From Sphingomonas ginkgonis (GTDB lineage: Bacteria; Pseudomonadota; Alphaproteobacteria; Sphingomonadales; Sphingomonadaceae), in the NCBI RefSeq assembly GCF_003970925.1, contig NZ_RWJF01000001.1, positions 490,501 to 554,500 of the forward strand: DNA of 64,000 bases, in the 5' to 3' direction. Shown piece after piece: positions 35,574 through 43,225 of the stretch (positions are counted from its first letter, which is position 1; every line of letters starts with the position of its first letter). The notes under the pieces were generated by a model, which worked only from the letters and a program-made list of their open reading frames with translations, did not search any database and was not told where the DNA came from. Made by a program: the position numbers and the translations under genes.

Positions 35574-35741
35574 TTACTTGATCTTCGCTTCCTTGAAGTC
35601 GACGTGCTTGCGCGCGACCGGGTCGTACTTGCGGAAGCTCATCTTCTCGGTCTGGTTGCGCGGGTTCTTCTTGGTCACGTAGAAGAAGCCCGTGTCGGCG
35701 GTGCTGACGAGCTTGATCTTGACGGTTGCCGGCTTGGCCAT
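35574..35741 (-). CDS. rpmG: 50S ribosomal protein L33
   Basis: A 55-residue L33: [53 protein letters not shown]. It has none of the four Cys residues of the zinc-binding type, so it is the zinc-independent form. The ATG follows a weak AGGA ribosome-binding site, and the leader contains a terminator-like hairpin. Single gene, as usual in alphaproteobacteria. Confidence 0.97.
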   Translation of the reverse strand: MAKPATVKIKLVSTADTGFFYVTKKNPRNQTEKMSFRKYDPVARKHVDFKEAKIK

Positions 35742-35766
35742 CGCGAAAAGTCCTGAAGTGCAAACG

Positions 35767-35791
35767 AAAAGAGCGGCGCAATCGGCCGCTC
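35767..35791 (-). promoter_or_regulatory. Terminator-like hairpin in the rpmG leader
   Basis: On the minus strand a perfect 7-bp stem GAGCGGC / GCCGCTC with a 7-base loop is followed by TTTTCG. It sits 25 bases before the rpmG ATG and just after the predicted transcription start. No gene on this strand lies upstream that it could terminate, so it may be an attenuator or a 5'-protecting hairpin. Confidence 0.5.
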
Positions 35792-35804
35792 GGGTCAGGG
35801 GCGC

Positions 35805-35833
35805 GCTTAGGCGGAGGCGGGCGATTCTGTCAA
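35805..35833 (-). promoter_or_regulatory. Predicted rpmG promoter
   Basis: A perfect -35 TTGACA on the minus strand (35833-35828), 17 bases, then CTAAGC as a weak -10. Transcription would start near 35798, placing the leader hairpin about 7 bases from the 5' end. Confidence 0.45.
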
Positions 35834-35924
35834 GCTCGGCGCCGTCATCGAACCGACGGCGCTTCGCAACGCGGCCTTAACCCTTATGGGCGACCCTGGC
35901 GGGGTCAGCAAGAGGTGAACGCCG

Positions 35925-36230
35925 ATGGACGAGTCGCTCAAGGATGTCCGCCGCCAGCTCGGCAGCCGCCTCGCCGACCTGCGGGCCCGCGCCGAGCGGC
36001 TGAGCCCGCTCGACGTCCACCAGCGGATGGACGCGATCCGCGACATGGCCGCGCATCACGGGATGGCGGCGATGGAAGGCCTCGCCAACTTCTCCGCGCA
36101 GCACGCGCTGCTCCCCGGGCACCGGGTGGCGACGCTCGCCTGCCTCGAACATGCGCAGGAAGCGCTGGAGAGCCACAGCCCCGCCGACACCCAGGCGATC
36201 CTCGCCGCGCTGGCCGTCCGGCTGCACTGA
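35925..36230 (+). CDS. Hypothetical helical protein (101 aa)
   Basis: A 101-residue, almost certainly all-helical protein (DVRRQLGSRLADLRARAERL, DAIRDMAAHHGMAAMEGLANF, HRVATLACLEHAQEALES). I do not recognise a named family. AGAGGTG precedes the ATG. It lies 43 bp before the DNA ligase gene in the same direction. Its proximity might mean co-transcription, but no function can be inferred. Confidence 0.6.
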   Translation: MDESLKDVRRQLGSRLADLRARAERLSPLDVHQRMDAIRDMAAHHGMAAMEGLANFSAQHALLPGHRVATLACLEHAQEALESHSPADTQAILAALAVRLH

Positions 36231-36273
36231 ACCGCCTGCGCAACGGACCATGGCTCTCGCGCATTGAGCGGGG

Positions 36274-37869
36274 ATGCGCGACTTCTCGCAGCTTCTCGAC
36301 GCCCTTACCTACACCCGCTCGCGCAATGCCAAGCTCAAGCTGGTCGGCGACTATCTCAAGCGCACCCCCGACCCCGACCGCGGGATCGCGCTCGCCGCGC
36401 TAACCGGCACGCTCGACATCAAGGCGGTAAAGCCGGCGCAGATCCGCGCACTGGCGGAGGAGCGGATCGACCCCGTCCTGCTGAGGATGAGCCGCGACTA
36501 TGTCGGCGACTCGGCCGAGACGGTCAGCCTGCTGTGGCCGGTGCCGGAGGGCGAGCCCGAGCTCGACGACGGCACGGTGACCATCGCCGAGGCGGTCGGC
36601 CGGCTGATAAACGCGAGCCGGATGGATGCGCCGAAGGAGGTGGCGCGGATGCTCGACCATCTGGACGCGTCGGGCCGTTATGCGCTGCTCAAGCTGGCAA
36701 CCGGCGAGCTTCGCGTCGGCCTCTCGGCGCGGCTCGCCAAGCAGGCGCTGGCCGACGCCTTCGGGCTCGACGTCGAGGGCGTGGAGGAAGTGTGGCACGC
36801 CATGGCGCCGCCCTTCACCGAGCTGTTCGACTGGGCCGAGGGACGCGGACCCCAGCCCACCGCCGAGGACGTGCCCGTCTTCCGCCCCTTCATGCTCGCC
36901 CACCCGCTGGAGGAGGGCAGCGTCGACCTCGCCGACTATGCCGCCGAGTGGAAATGGGACGGGATCCGGGTCCAGCTGGTCCACGCCGGCGAGCAGACCC
37001 GCCTCTACAGCCGGACCGGGGACGACATCACCGGCAGCTTTCCCGAGGTCGCGGAGAGTTTTCGAACCGTGGGCGTGCTCGACGGCGAGCTGCTGGTTCG
37101 CGGGACCGGGCAGGGAGCCGACGAGCATGGCGGCGCGGCGGCGAGCTTCAACGCGCTGCAGCAGCGGCTCGGGCGCAAGAACGTCAGCGCCAAGGTGCAG
37201 AGCGACTATCCGGTGTTCGTCCGGCTCTACGACATCCTGTTCGACGGCAAGGAGGACCTGCGCGCGCTCGGCTGGGCGGAGCGGCGAACCCGCCTCGAGG
37301 CGTTCATGCCGCGGCTCGACTCCGACCGGTTCGACCTGTCGCAGCTGATCGAGGCTGACAGTTTCGAGGCGCTCGGCGAGATCCGCTCGGCGGCGCGCGA
37401 CGCGAGCATCGAGGGCATGATGCTCAAGCGCCGCGACAGCGCCTATGTCGGCGGCCGGCGCGCCGGGCTGTGGTACAAGTGGAAGCGCGATCCGCTGACC
37501 GCCGACTGCGTGGTGATGTACGCCCAGCGCGGGTCGGGGAAGCGGTCGAGCTTCTATTCCGACTACACGTTCGGCTGCTGGACGGAGGGCGGCGAGCTGC
37601 TGCCGGTGGGCAAGGCCTATATGGGGTTCACCGACGAGGAGCTGAAATGGCTCGACCGCTGGGTCCGCAACCACACGGTCCAGCGCTTCGGCCCGGTTCG
37701 CGAGGTGGACAAGAGCCTGGTGTTCGAGGTCGCGTTCGACTCGATCCATGCCTCGCGGCGCCACAAGTCGGGCCTGGCGATGCGCTTTCCCCGGATCAGC
37801 CGGATCCGCACCGACAAGCCGGCCGACGAGGCGGACCGCATCGCCACCCTCGAGGCGATGGCGACCTGA
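36274..37869 (+). CDS. ATP-dependent DNA ligase (PP_1105 family)
   Basis: A 531-residue ATP ligase. An N-terminal DNA-binding domain (residues 1-200, DFSQLLDALTYTRSRNAKL) is followed by the nucleotidyltransferase with AMP-accepting Lys227 in EWKWDGIR, the EGMMLKRRDSAYVGG motif and WYKWKRD, and a C-terminal OB fold (LMRFPRISRIRTDK-like end). The family is usually clustered with a ligase-associated helicase, exonuclease and phosphoesterase (TIGR04120-04123) and linked to DNA-damage repair; none of those partners is adjacent here. Confidence 0.9.
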   Translation: MRDFSQLLDALTYTRSRNAKLKLVGDYLKRTPDPDRGIALAALTGTLDIKAVKPAQIRALAEERIDPVLLRMSRDYVGDSAETVSLLWPVPEGEPELDDGTVTIAEAVGRLINASRMDAPKEVARMLDHLDASGRYALLKLATGELRVGLSARLAKQALADAFGLDVEGVEEVWHAMAPPFTELFDWAEGRGPQPTAEDVPVFRPFMLAHPLEEGSVDLADYAAEWKWDGIRVQLVHAGEQTRLYSRTGDDITGSFPEVAESFRTVGVLDGELLVRGTGQGADEHGGAAASFNALQQRLGRKNVSAKVQSDYPVFVRLYDILFDGKEDLRALGWAERRTRLEAFMPRLDSDRFDLSQLIEADSFEALGEIRSAARDASIEGMMLKRRDSAYVGGRRAGLWYKWKRDPLTADCVVMYAQRGSGKRSSFYSDYTFGCWTEGGELLPVGKAYMGFTDEELKWLDRWVRNHTVQRFGPVREVDKSLVFEVAFDSIHASRRHKSGLAMRFPRISRIRTDKPADEADRIATLEAMAT

Positions 37870-37960
37870 ACCCACCAACGACCCTGTCCGTTCGACGAAC
37901 GGCATCTTGCCCGGGCCCCGCCGGGCGCTAGGCTCCGCCGCGTTCGTTGGGGAGAACCTC

Positions 37961-39256
37961 TTGCACAAGATGCTGCTTGCCGCCGCGGCCCTGCTCGCCG
38001 CCGGAACCGCCCACGCCGAAACCTACGCGATCCAGGCCGGCCGGGTCGTGGTCGATGCGGCAAAGCCCGCGCTGGGACCATCGACGATCCTCGTCGAGAA
38101 CGGGCGCATCGCGCGGATCCTGCCGGGCGCCGCCGCGCCGGCGGGGGCGATCGTCGTCGACGAGCGGAGCCGAACGGTGATGCCAGGGATGACCGACGTC
38201 CATGTCCACCTGACGGGCGACAGCGGGCAGCCCTGGTACACCTCGCTGACCCAGAAATATTCCGCCGCCTACGGCGTCACCCGCGGGCTGGTCCACGCCA
38301 AGGAAATGGCGCGGGCCGGATTCACCACCGTCCGCGACCTCGGCGGCGACACCAGCGCGGTGATCGCGGTGCGCGATGCCGTGCGCGACGGCGCCTTCCC
38401 GGGCCCGCGCGTGTTCGTCTCGGGCGCGCCGCTGTCGATCATCGGCGGCCATGCCGACCCGGCGACCGGCCTCCCGCCAGAGATCGCCAACGTCATCGAG
38501 GAGCATGGCGACAACTACACGGTCTGCACTGGCGTGCTGCAGTGCCAGACCGCGGTCCGCAAGCTCGCCGCGGCCGGGGTGGACGTCATCAAGTTCATGG
38601 CGACCGGCGGCGTGCTCGATCCCGGCGCGATGGGGCTCGAGCAGCATTTCACGGACGAGGAGATGAAGGCGATCTGCGACATGTCGCACGCCATGCATCT
38701 CAAGTGCGCCGCGCATGCGCACGGGCCAGTCGGCATCCGCGCCGCGATCCGGGCGGGAGTCGACTCGATCGAGCACGGCACCTTCATCGACGATGAAGGG
38801 ATCGCCGAGATGAAGAAGCACGGCACCTATTATTCGGCGACCCTGATGGCCTTCACCGGGGTCCAGACCGGGCTGGAGAAGCATCTCTTCACCCCGGCGA
38901 TCGAGGCCAAGGGGCGCTCGACGCTCGGGGTCTGGGGGCACGGCCTCAACAAGGCCTATCGCGCCGGCGTCCACATCGCGCTCGGCACCGACAGCGCGGT
39001 GGCGCCGCACAGCCTTGCCGCGCGCGAGGTCGGGCTGATGGTCTCCAAGGGCGGCATGACCCCGCGCGACGCGCTGATCGCCGCGACCAAGGGCGGCCCC
39101 GACCTGCTCGGGGTCGGGCAGGAGACCGGCACGCTTGATCCCGGCAAGTCGGCCGACCTCATCGCCGTCGACGGCGACCCCTTGAGCGACCCCGCCGCGG
39201 TGACCCGCGTCGGCTATGTGATGGTGATGGGCAAGCCCATCCCGATGAAGGACTGA
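37961..39256 (+). CDS. Exported metal-dependent amidohydrolase
   Basis: A 431-residue amidohydrolase with a signal peptide (LLAAAALLAAGTAHA). Metal ligands: HVH at residues 81-83, a carbamylated-Lys candidate in DVIKFMATGG, His in AAHAHG and IEHGTF, and Asp in LGTDSA. The family includes Xaa-Pro and Xaa-Arg dipeptidases (Sgx9260-like) acting on N-acyl amino acids or dipeptides. The TTG start is supported by GGGGAGAA seven bases upstream; ATG three codons later is an alternative. It is 8 bp from the S10 peptidase gene. Confidence 0.88.
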   Translation: MHKMLLAAAALLAAGTAHAETYAIQAGRVVVDAAKPALGPSTILVENGRIARILPGAAAPAGAIVVDERSRTVMPGMTDVHVHLTGDSGQPWYTSLTQKYSAAYGVTRGLVHAKEMARAGFTTVRDLGGDTSAVIAVRDAVRDGAFPGPRVFVSGAPLSIIGGHADPATGLPPEIANVIEEHGDNYTVCTGVLQCQTAVRKLAAAGVDVIKFMATGGVLDPGAMGLEQHFTDEEMKAICDMSHAMHLKCAAHAHGPVGIRAAIRAGVDSIEHGTFIDDEGIAEMKKHGTYYSATLMAFTGVQTGLEKHLFTPAIEAKGRSTLGVWGHGLNKAYRAGVHIALGTDSAVAPHSLAAREVGLMVSKGGMTPRDALIAATKGGPDLLGVGQETGTLDPGKSADLIAVDGDPLSDPAAVTRVGYVMVMGKPIPMKD

Positions 39257-39264
39257 CCCCACCC

Positions 39265-40833
39265 ATGAACTCTCTCCGTATCGCTTCCCTGCTGCTCCTT
39301 CTTGGTTCCAGCGCGGCTCTCGCGCAGTCCGCCTCCAACGCCGGCGACGCGCCGCCCCCGGGGACGCACCAGGATGCCGCGAACAAGGAGAAGGGCCGGG
39401 GCGAGGGCGACAGCGACGAGAATGCCAAGGCGAGCGCGGTCGAGACCGAGCAGCCGGTCAAGCGCTCGATCACCCTCCGCGGCGGGCGGCTCGCCTACAC
39501 GGTCACCACGGGCACGCTGACGATCCGCAACGACGACGGCGAGGCGACCGCCTCGATGTTCTACACGGCTTACACCATGCCGTCGCGCGACGGGCGGCCG
39601 CGGCCGGTGACCTTTCTCTTCAACGGCGGCCCCGGCAGCTCGACCATGTGGCTGCACATGGGCTCGGTCGGCCCGATGAAGGTCGATGCCTCGATTCCTG
39701 AGACGATCGCGGGGCCGCCGTTCCGCGTCTCGCCCAATCCGGACACGCTGCTCGACCGCAGCGACCTTGTCTTCCTCGACGCCGTCACCACCGGGCTCTC
39801 CCGCCCGGTCGGCAAGGCCAAGCCGGAGGACTTCTTTGGGGTCGACAAGGATCTCGACGCGTTCAGCCGCGGCATCCAGCGCTACCTGACCAAGTACGGC
39901 CGCTGGAACAGCCCCAAGTTCATCATCGGCGAGAGCTATGGCACGCTGCGCGCGGCCGGCCTCTCCTCGCGGCTGGCGGACAAGGGCGTCCAGCTCAATG
40001 GGATCGTGCTGGTCTCGACGGTCCTCAACTTCGCCGATTTCGCGGGCGACCAGCAGTACATCAACTTCATGCCGACCTATGCCGCGGACGCCTGGTACCA
40101 TGGCAAGGTGGCACACGAGGGCGACCTCGACGGCTTCGCGGCCCGCGCCCGCGCCTTCGCGATGGGCCCCTATGCCGCCGCCCTGCAGAAGGGCGGGGCG
40201 ATCAGCGATGCCGAGAAGCAGTCGGTCGCGCAGCAGATGGCGGCGCTGACCGGCCTCTCGGCCGACTATGTCCTGCGCACCAACCTCAGGGTCGATCCCG
40301 AGCGGTTCCGCCGCGAGCTGCTGCGCGACCGGCGTCAGATCATCGGCCGGATCGACAGCCGCTACCTCGGCACCGAGGCCGAGCAGGTCGGCTCCGACCC
40401 GACCTACGATCCGCAGTCGAGCGCGATCACCGGCGGCTTCTCGGGCGCGATCAACGACTATTTGTTCCGCGATCTCGGGTTCAAGACGCCGCTCAGCTAT
40501 CGGATCAACAATTATGCCGGGATCGGCGGCAAGTGGGAGTTCACCCACCGTTCCTCGCAGGGCGAGCAATCGGTGGCCGACACCAGCGTCGACCTCGCCG
40601 ACACGATGCGCCAGAATCCGCGGATGAAGCTGCTGTCGGTCAACGGCTATTACGACCTGGCGACGCCCTTCTACGGCGCGGACTACGAGATCGGGCACAT
40701 GGCGCTCGAGCCGCGCATCGCCGCCAACGTCCGCTACGTCTACTATCCGTCCGGGCACATGGTCTACATCGACCCGGTCTCCGCGCGTCGCCTCAAGGCG
40801 GACCTGGCGAGCTTCTACGACAGCGCGATGTAG
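39265..40833 (+). CDS. Exported serine carboxypeptidase-like protein (S10 family)
   Basis: A 522-residue protein with a signal peptide and a charged low-complexity linker (residues 35-60, rich in Glu/Lys/Gly). The alpha/beta-hydrolase S10 core has FLFNGGPGSSTMWLHMG (oxyanion region), nucleophile Ser224 in GESYGT, and the catalytic Asp/His near the C-terminus (NGYYDLATPF and GHMVYIDP). It removes C-terminal residues from peptides in the periplasm. It forms a peptide-degradation trio with the amidohydrolase and the isoaspartyl peptidase. Confidence 0.9.
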   Translation: MNSLRIASLLLLLGSSAALAQSASNAGDAPPPGTHQDAANKEKGRGEGDSDENAKASAVETEQPVKRSITLRGGRLAYTVTTGTLTIRNDDGEATASMFYTAYTMPSRDGRPRPVTFLFNGGPGSSTMWLHMGSVGPMKVDASIPETIAGPPFRVSPNPDTLLDRSDLVFLDAVTTGLSRPVGKAKPEDFFGVDKDLDAFSRGIQRYLTKYGRWNSPKFIIGESYGTLRAAGLSSRLADKGVQLNGIVLVSTVLNFADFAGDQQYINFMPTYAADAWYHGKVAHEGDLDGFAARARAFAMGPYAAALQKGGAISDAEKQSVAQQMAALTGLSADYVLRTNLRVDPERFRRELLRDRRQIIGRIDSRYLGTEAEQVGSDPTYDPQSSAITGGFSGAINDYLFRDLGFKTPLSYRINNYAGIGGKWEFTHRSSQGEQSVADTSVDLADTMRQNPRMKLLSVNGYYDLATPFYGADYEIGHMALEPRIAANVRYVYYPSGHMVYIDPVSARRLKADLASFYDSAM

Positions 40834-40866
40834 CCTTGGCAGCGGCCGCGCTGCTAGGGCGCGGCC

Positions 40867-41769
40867 ATGACGAACTGGCAGTTGGTAATTCACGGCGGAT
40901 GCGGCGCCATGCGCCTCTCCGCCCAGGAGGAGGCCGCCGGCCTCGCCGGGCTCAACGACGCGCTCGATGCGGGCGAGCGGATCCTTGCAGCGGGGGGCCG
41001 CGCGCTCGATGCGGTGGAGGTTGCCGCCAGGGCACTCGAGGACGACCCCGCCTTCAACGCCGGCCGCGGGGCGGTGCTGACCGCAACGGGCGAGATCGAG
41101 CTGGACGCCGCGATCATGGACGGGGCCACCCGCGCCGCCGGCGCGGTCGCCGGGGTCAAGAAGGTGCGCTGCCCCGTCGCGCTGGCGCGGGCCGTCATGG
41201 AGAAGAGCCCGCACGTCCTGCTGAGCTACGAGGGCGCCGAGGCGTTCGCCCGTGAGCAGGGCGTCGAATTCGTTGCGCCGGGCTTCTTCGAGACGGCGGA
41301 GCGCCGCGCCCAGCTGGAGCGGGTGCTGGCGAGCGGGGGCGCGTTCGACGCCGACGTCAAGTTCGGGACGATCGGGGCGGTCGCGGTCGACATGCATGGC
41401 CATGTCGCCGCCGCCACGTCGACCGGGGGGCTCACCGCCAAGCGCTGGGGGCGGATCGGCGACTCCCCGCTGATCGGCTCCGGCACCTATGCCGACGACC
41501 GCGCGGCGGCGGTGAGCGCGACGGGATCGGGGGAGTTCTTCATCCGCGCCGCCGCCGCGCACGAGCTCACCGCGCGCATCCGGCTCGGCGGGGAAGGGTT
41601 GCAGCAGGCGCTCGACGCCGTGCTTGCCGACATTGAAGCGCTTGGCGGCAAGGGCGGGCTGATCGCGGTCGCGCCCGACGGCACCGCGGCATGGGGCTTC
41701 ACCACCGCCGGCATGTATCGCGGGCGCTGCTCCGCGGAAGGGCGCGCGGTGGCCGTCCACGGCGACTAG
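40867..41769 (+). CDS. Isoaspartyl peptidase / L-asparaginase
   Basis: A 300-residue Ntn-hydrolase (T2 family). The precursor cleaves itself before Thr168 in the FGTIGAVAVD motif, leaving Thr as nucleophile; upstream NAGRGAVLTATGEIELDAAIMDG and downstream ATSTGGLTAKRWGRIGDSPLIGSGTYAD are family-defining. It hydrolyses isoaspartyl dipeptides and asparagine. No signal peptide, so cytoplasmic. It follows the S10 gene by 33 bp. Confidence 0.92.
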   Translation: MTNWQLVIHGGCGAMRLSAQEEAAGLAGLNDALDAGERILAAGGRALDAVEVAARALEDDPAFNAGRGAVLTATGEIELDAAIMDGATRAAGAVAGVKKVRCPVALARAVMEKSPHVLLSYEGAEAFAREQGVEFVAPGFFETAERRAQLERVLASGGAFDADVKFGTIGAVAVDMHGHVAAATSTGGLTAKRWGRIGDSPLIGSGTYADDRAAAVSATGSGEFFIRAAAAHELTARIRLGGEGLQQALDAVLADIEALGGKGGLIAVAPDGTAAWGFTTAGMYRGRCSAEGRAVAVHGD

Positions 41770-41778
41770 AGACCGGTC

Positions 41779-41805
41779 TTGAACTTTCCCTGATCCCGAT
41801 ATAAA
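41779..41805 (+). promoter_or_regulatory. Candidate sigma-70 promoter for the SPFH operon
   Basis: TTGAAC (41779-41784), 15 bases, TATAAA (41800-41805), in an unusually AT-rich patch for this window, ending 28 bases before the SPFH-gene ATG. Confidence 0.5.
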
Positions 41806-41833
41806 TATGATATCAGATAATGGGAGCAGTGGA

Positions 41834-42727
41834 ATGGACAGGGGCACATTCAACGCAACGCAGGAGCGGTCGGCAGTCACGTCGAGCGGCTATCTCATGC
41901 TGCTGGTGTTGCTGGTCGCGGTGGCGCTCGACGCCTTCGGCATTATCCGGCTGGCGAACGATCATCAGGGATTGATCGAGGGGATTGCGGTGGGCGGCGG
42001 CACCCTGCTCTTCCTGCTGGTCGTGCCCGGCTTCTACATGCTCCAGCCCAACCAGGCGGCGGCGATCACCCTGTTTGGCGAGTACAAGGGCACCGACCGG
42101 ACGACCGGGCTGCGCTGGACCTGGCCGTGGATGGGCAAGCGCAAGGTCTCGCTCCGGGCGAACAACGTCATTTCCGAGCGGATCAAGGTCAACGACCTGC
42201 GCGGCAACCCGATCGAGATGGCGGCGCAGCTGGTATGGCGGGTGACCGACACCGCGCAGGCGCTGTTCGACGTCGACGATTACCGGGCCTTCGTGATGGT
42301 CCAGGTCGAGGCCGCGGTGCGGACGATCGGCTCGCGCTACCCCTATGACGATTTCGAGCATCTCGAGGTCACCCTGCGGGGCAATCACGACCAGGTCGGC
42401 GCCGAGCTCCGGACCGAGCTGATCGCGCGCCTGTCGGTCGCCGGGATCACGGTCGACGAATGCGGCTTCACCCACCTCGCCTATGCGCAGGAGATCGCCG
42501 GCGCCATGCTCCGCCGGCAGCAGGCGCAGGCGGTGGTGGCCGCCCGCCAGACGCTCGTCGAGGGCGCGGTCGGGATGGTCGAGATGGCGCTCAACGCGCT
42601 GTCGGCCAAGCAGGTGGTCGAGCTGGACGACGAACGGCGCGCCGCGATGGTCTCGAACCTGATGGTCGTGCTGTGCAGCGAGCGTGACACCCAGCCGGTG
42701 GTCAACACGGGCTCCCTGTACCAGTAA
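41834..42727 (+). CDS. SPFH-domain (stomatin/prohibitin-like) membrane protein
   Basis: A 297-residue protein. Two hydrophobic helices (about 18-35 and 52-70) precede an SPFH/band-7 domain (PNQAAAITLFGEYKGTDR, RANNVISERIKVNDLRGNPIEMAAQLVWRV, ARLSVAGITVDECGFTHLAYAQEIAGAMLRRQQAQAVVAAR). Such proteins scaffold membrane microdomains and regulate proteases. The ATG of MDRGTF follows GGGAGCAGTGG. It is followed 1 bp later by a ribbon-helix-helix gene and a small membrane-protein gene, a three-gene unit. Confidence 0.88.
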   Translation: MDRGTFNATQERSAVTSSGYLMLLVLLVAVALDAFGIIRLANDHQGLIEGIAVGGGTLLFLLVVPGFYMLQPNQAAAITLFGEYKGTDRTTGLRWTWPWMGKRKVSLRANNVISERIKVNDLRGNPIEMAAQLVWRVTDTAQALFDVDDYRAFVMVQVEAAVRTIGSRYPYDDFEHLEVTLRGNHDQVGAELRTELIARLSVAGITVDECGFTHLAYAQEIAGAMLRRQQAQAVVAARQTLVEGAVGMVEMALNALSAKQVVELDDERRAAMVSNLMVVLCSERDTQPVVNTGSLYQ

Positions 42728-42728
42728 G

Positions 42729-42935
42729 ATGGCGGAGCAGCGGAAGGCCTATGCGCTTCGGCTCGATCCGGCCCTGTGGGCCGCGGTCGAGCGCTGCGCG
42801 ACGGCCAGCCTGCGCTCCGCCAATGCCGAGATCGAATGCCTGCTTCGCGAGGCGCTCGAACGGCGCGGCGTCAAGCTCGCGCCGCCCCAGGCCCGCAAGC
42901 GCGGCCGCCCGCCCAAGGAGACGAACGATGAGTGA
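42729..42935 (+). CDS. Ribbon-helix-helix (Arc-like) DNA-binding protein
   Basis: A 68-residue protein with an Arc/MetJ-type RHH fold: KAYALRLDPALWAAVERCATASLRSANAEIECLLREAL. The basic C-terminal tail KRGRPPKE resembles an AT-hook (RGRP core). It begins one base after the SPFH stop and overlaps the next gene by eight bases. It may bind the AT-rich promoter region of its own operon (inference). Confidence 0.78.
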   Translation: MAEQRKAYALRLDPALWAAVERCATASLRSANAEIECLLREALERRGVKLAPPQARKRGRPPKETNDE

Positions 42936-43176
42936 CGGTCCCGAGTGGTTTGCCCCGAAGCGCTTTGGCTATGGCGCCGGACTGCCGATCGCCTGGCAGG
43001 GGTGGGTGCTGTTTCTCGGCTACCTGGCGGTCGTGACGCTCGCCGGGTTCCTCCTGGCGCCGCAGAGCCTGACCGCCTACCTCGTGCTGGTGCTGACCCT
43101 GACCGCCATGTTCATGTGGGTGACGGCGAAGACGACGCGCGGCGGCTGGCGCTGGCGCTCGGGCGGCGAGGACTGA
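42928..43176 (+). CDS. Small two-helix membrane protein
   Basis: An 82-residue protein with two transmembrane segments (AWQGWVLFLGYLAVVTLAGF and YLVLVLTLTAMFMWVTAK) and an Arg/Gly-rich C-terminus (TTRGGWRWRSGGED). It overlaps the RHH gene by eight bases. Probably works with the SPFH protein in the inner membrane; no family name recognised. Confidence 0.7.
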   Translation: MSDGPEWFAPKRFGYGAGLPIAWQGWVLFLGYLAVVTLAGFLLAPQSLTAYLVLVLTLTAMFMWVTAKTTRGGWRWRSGGED

Positions 43177-43225
43177 TCCACAGCGCGGTTCCGTCGGCCG
43201 CGGCTCCGCGCTAAGCCTCGGCGCC

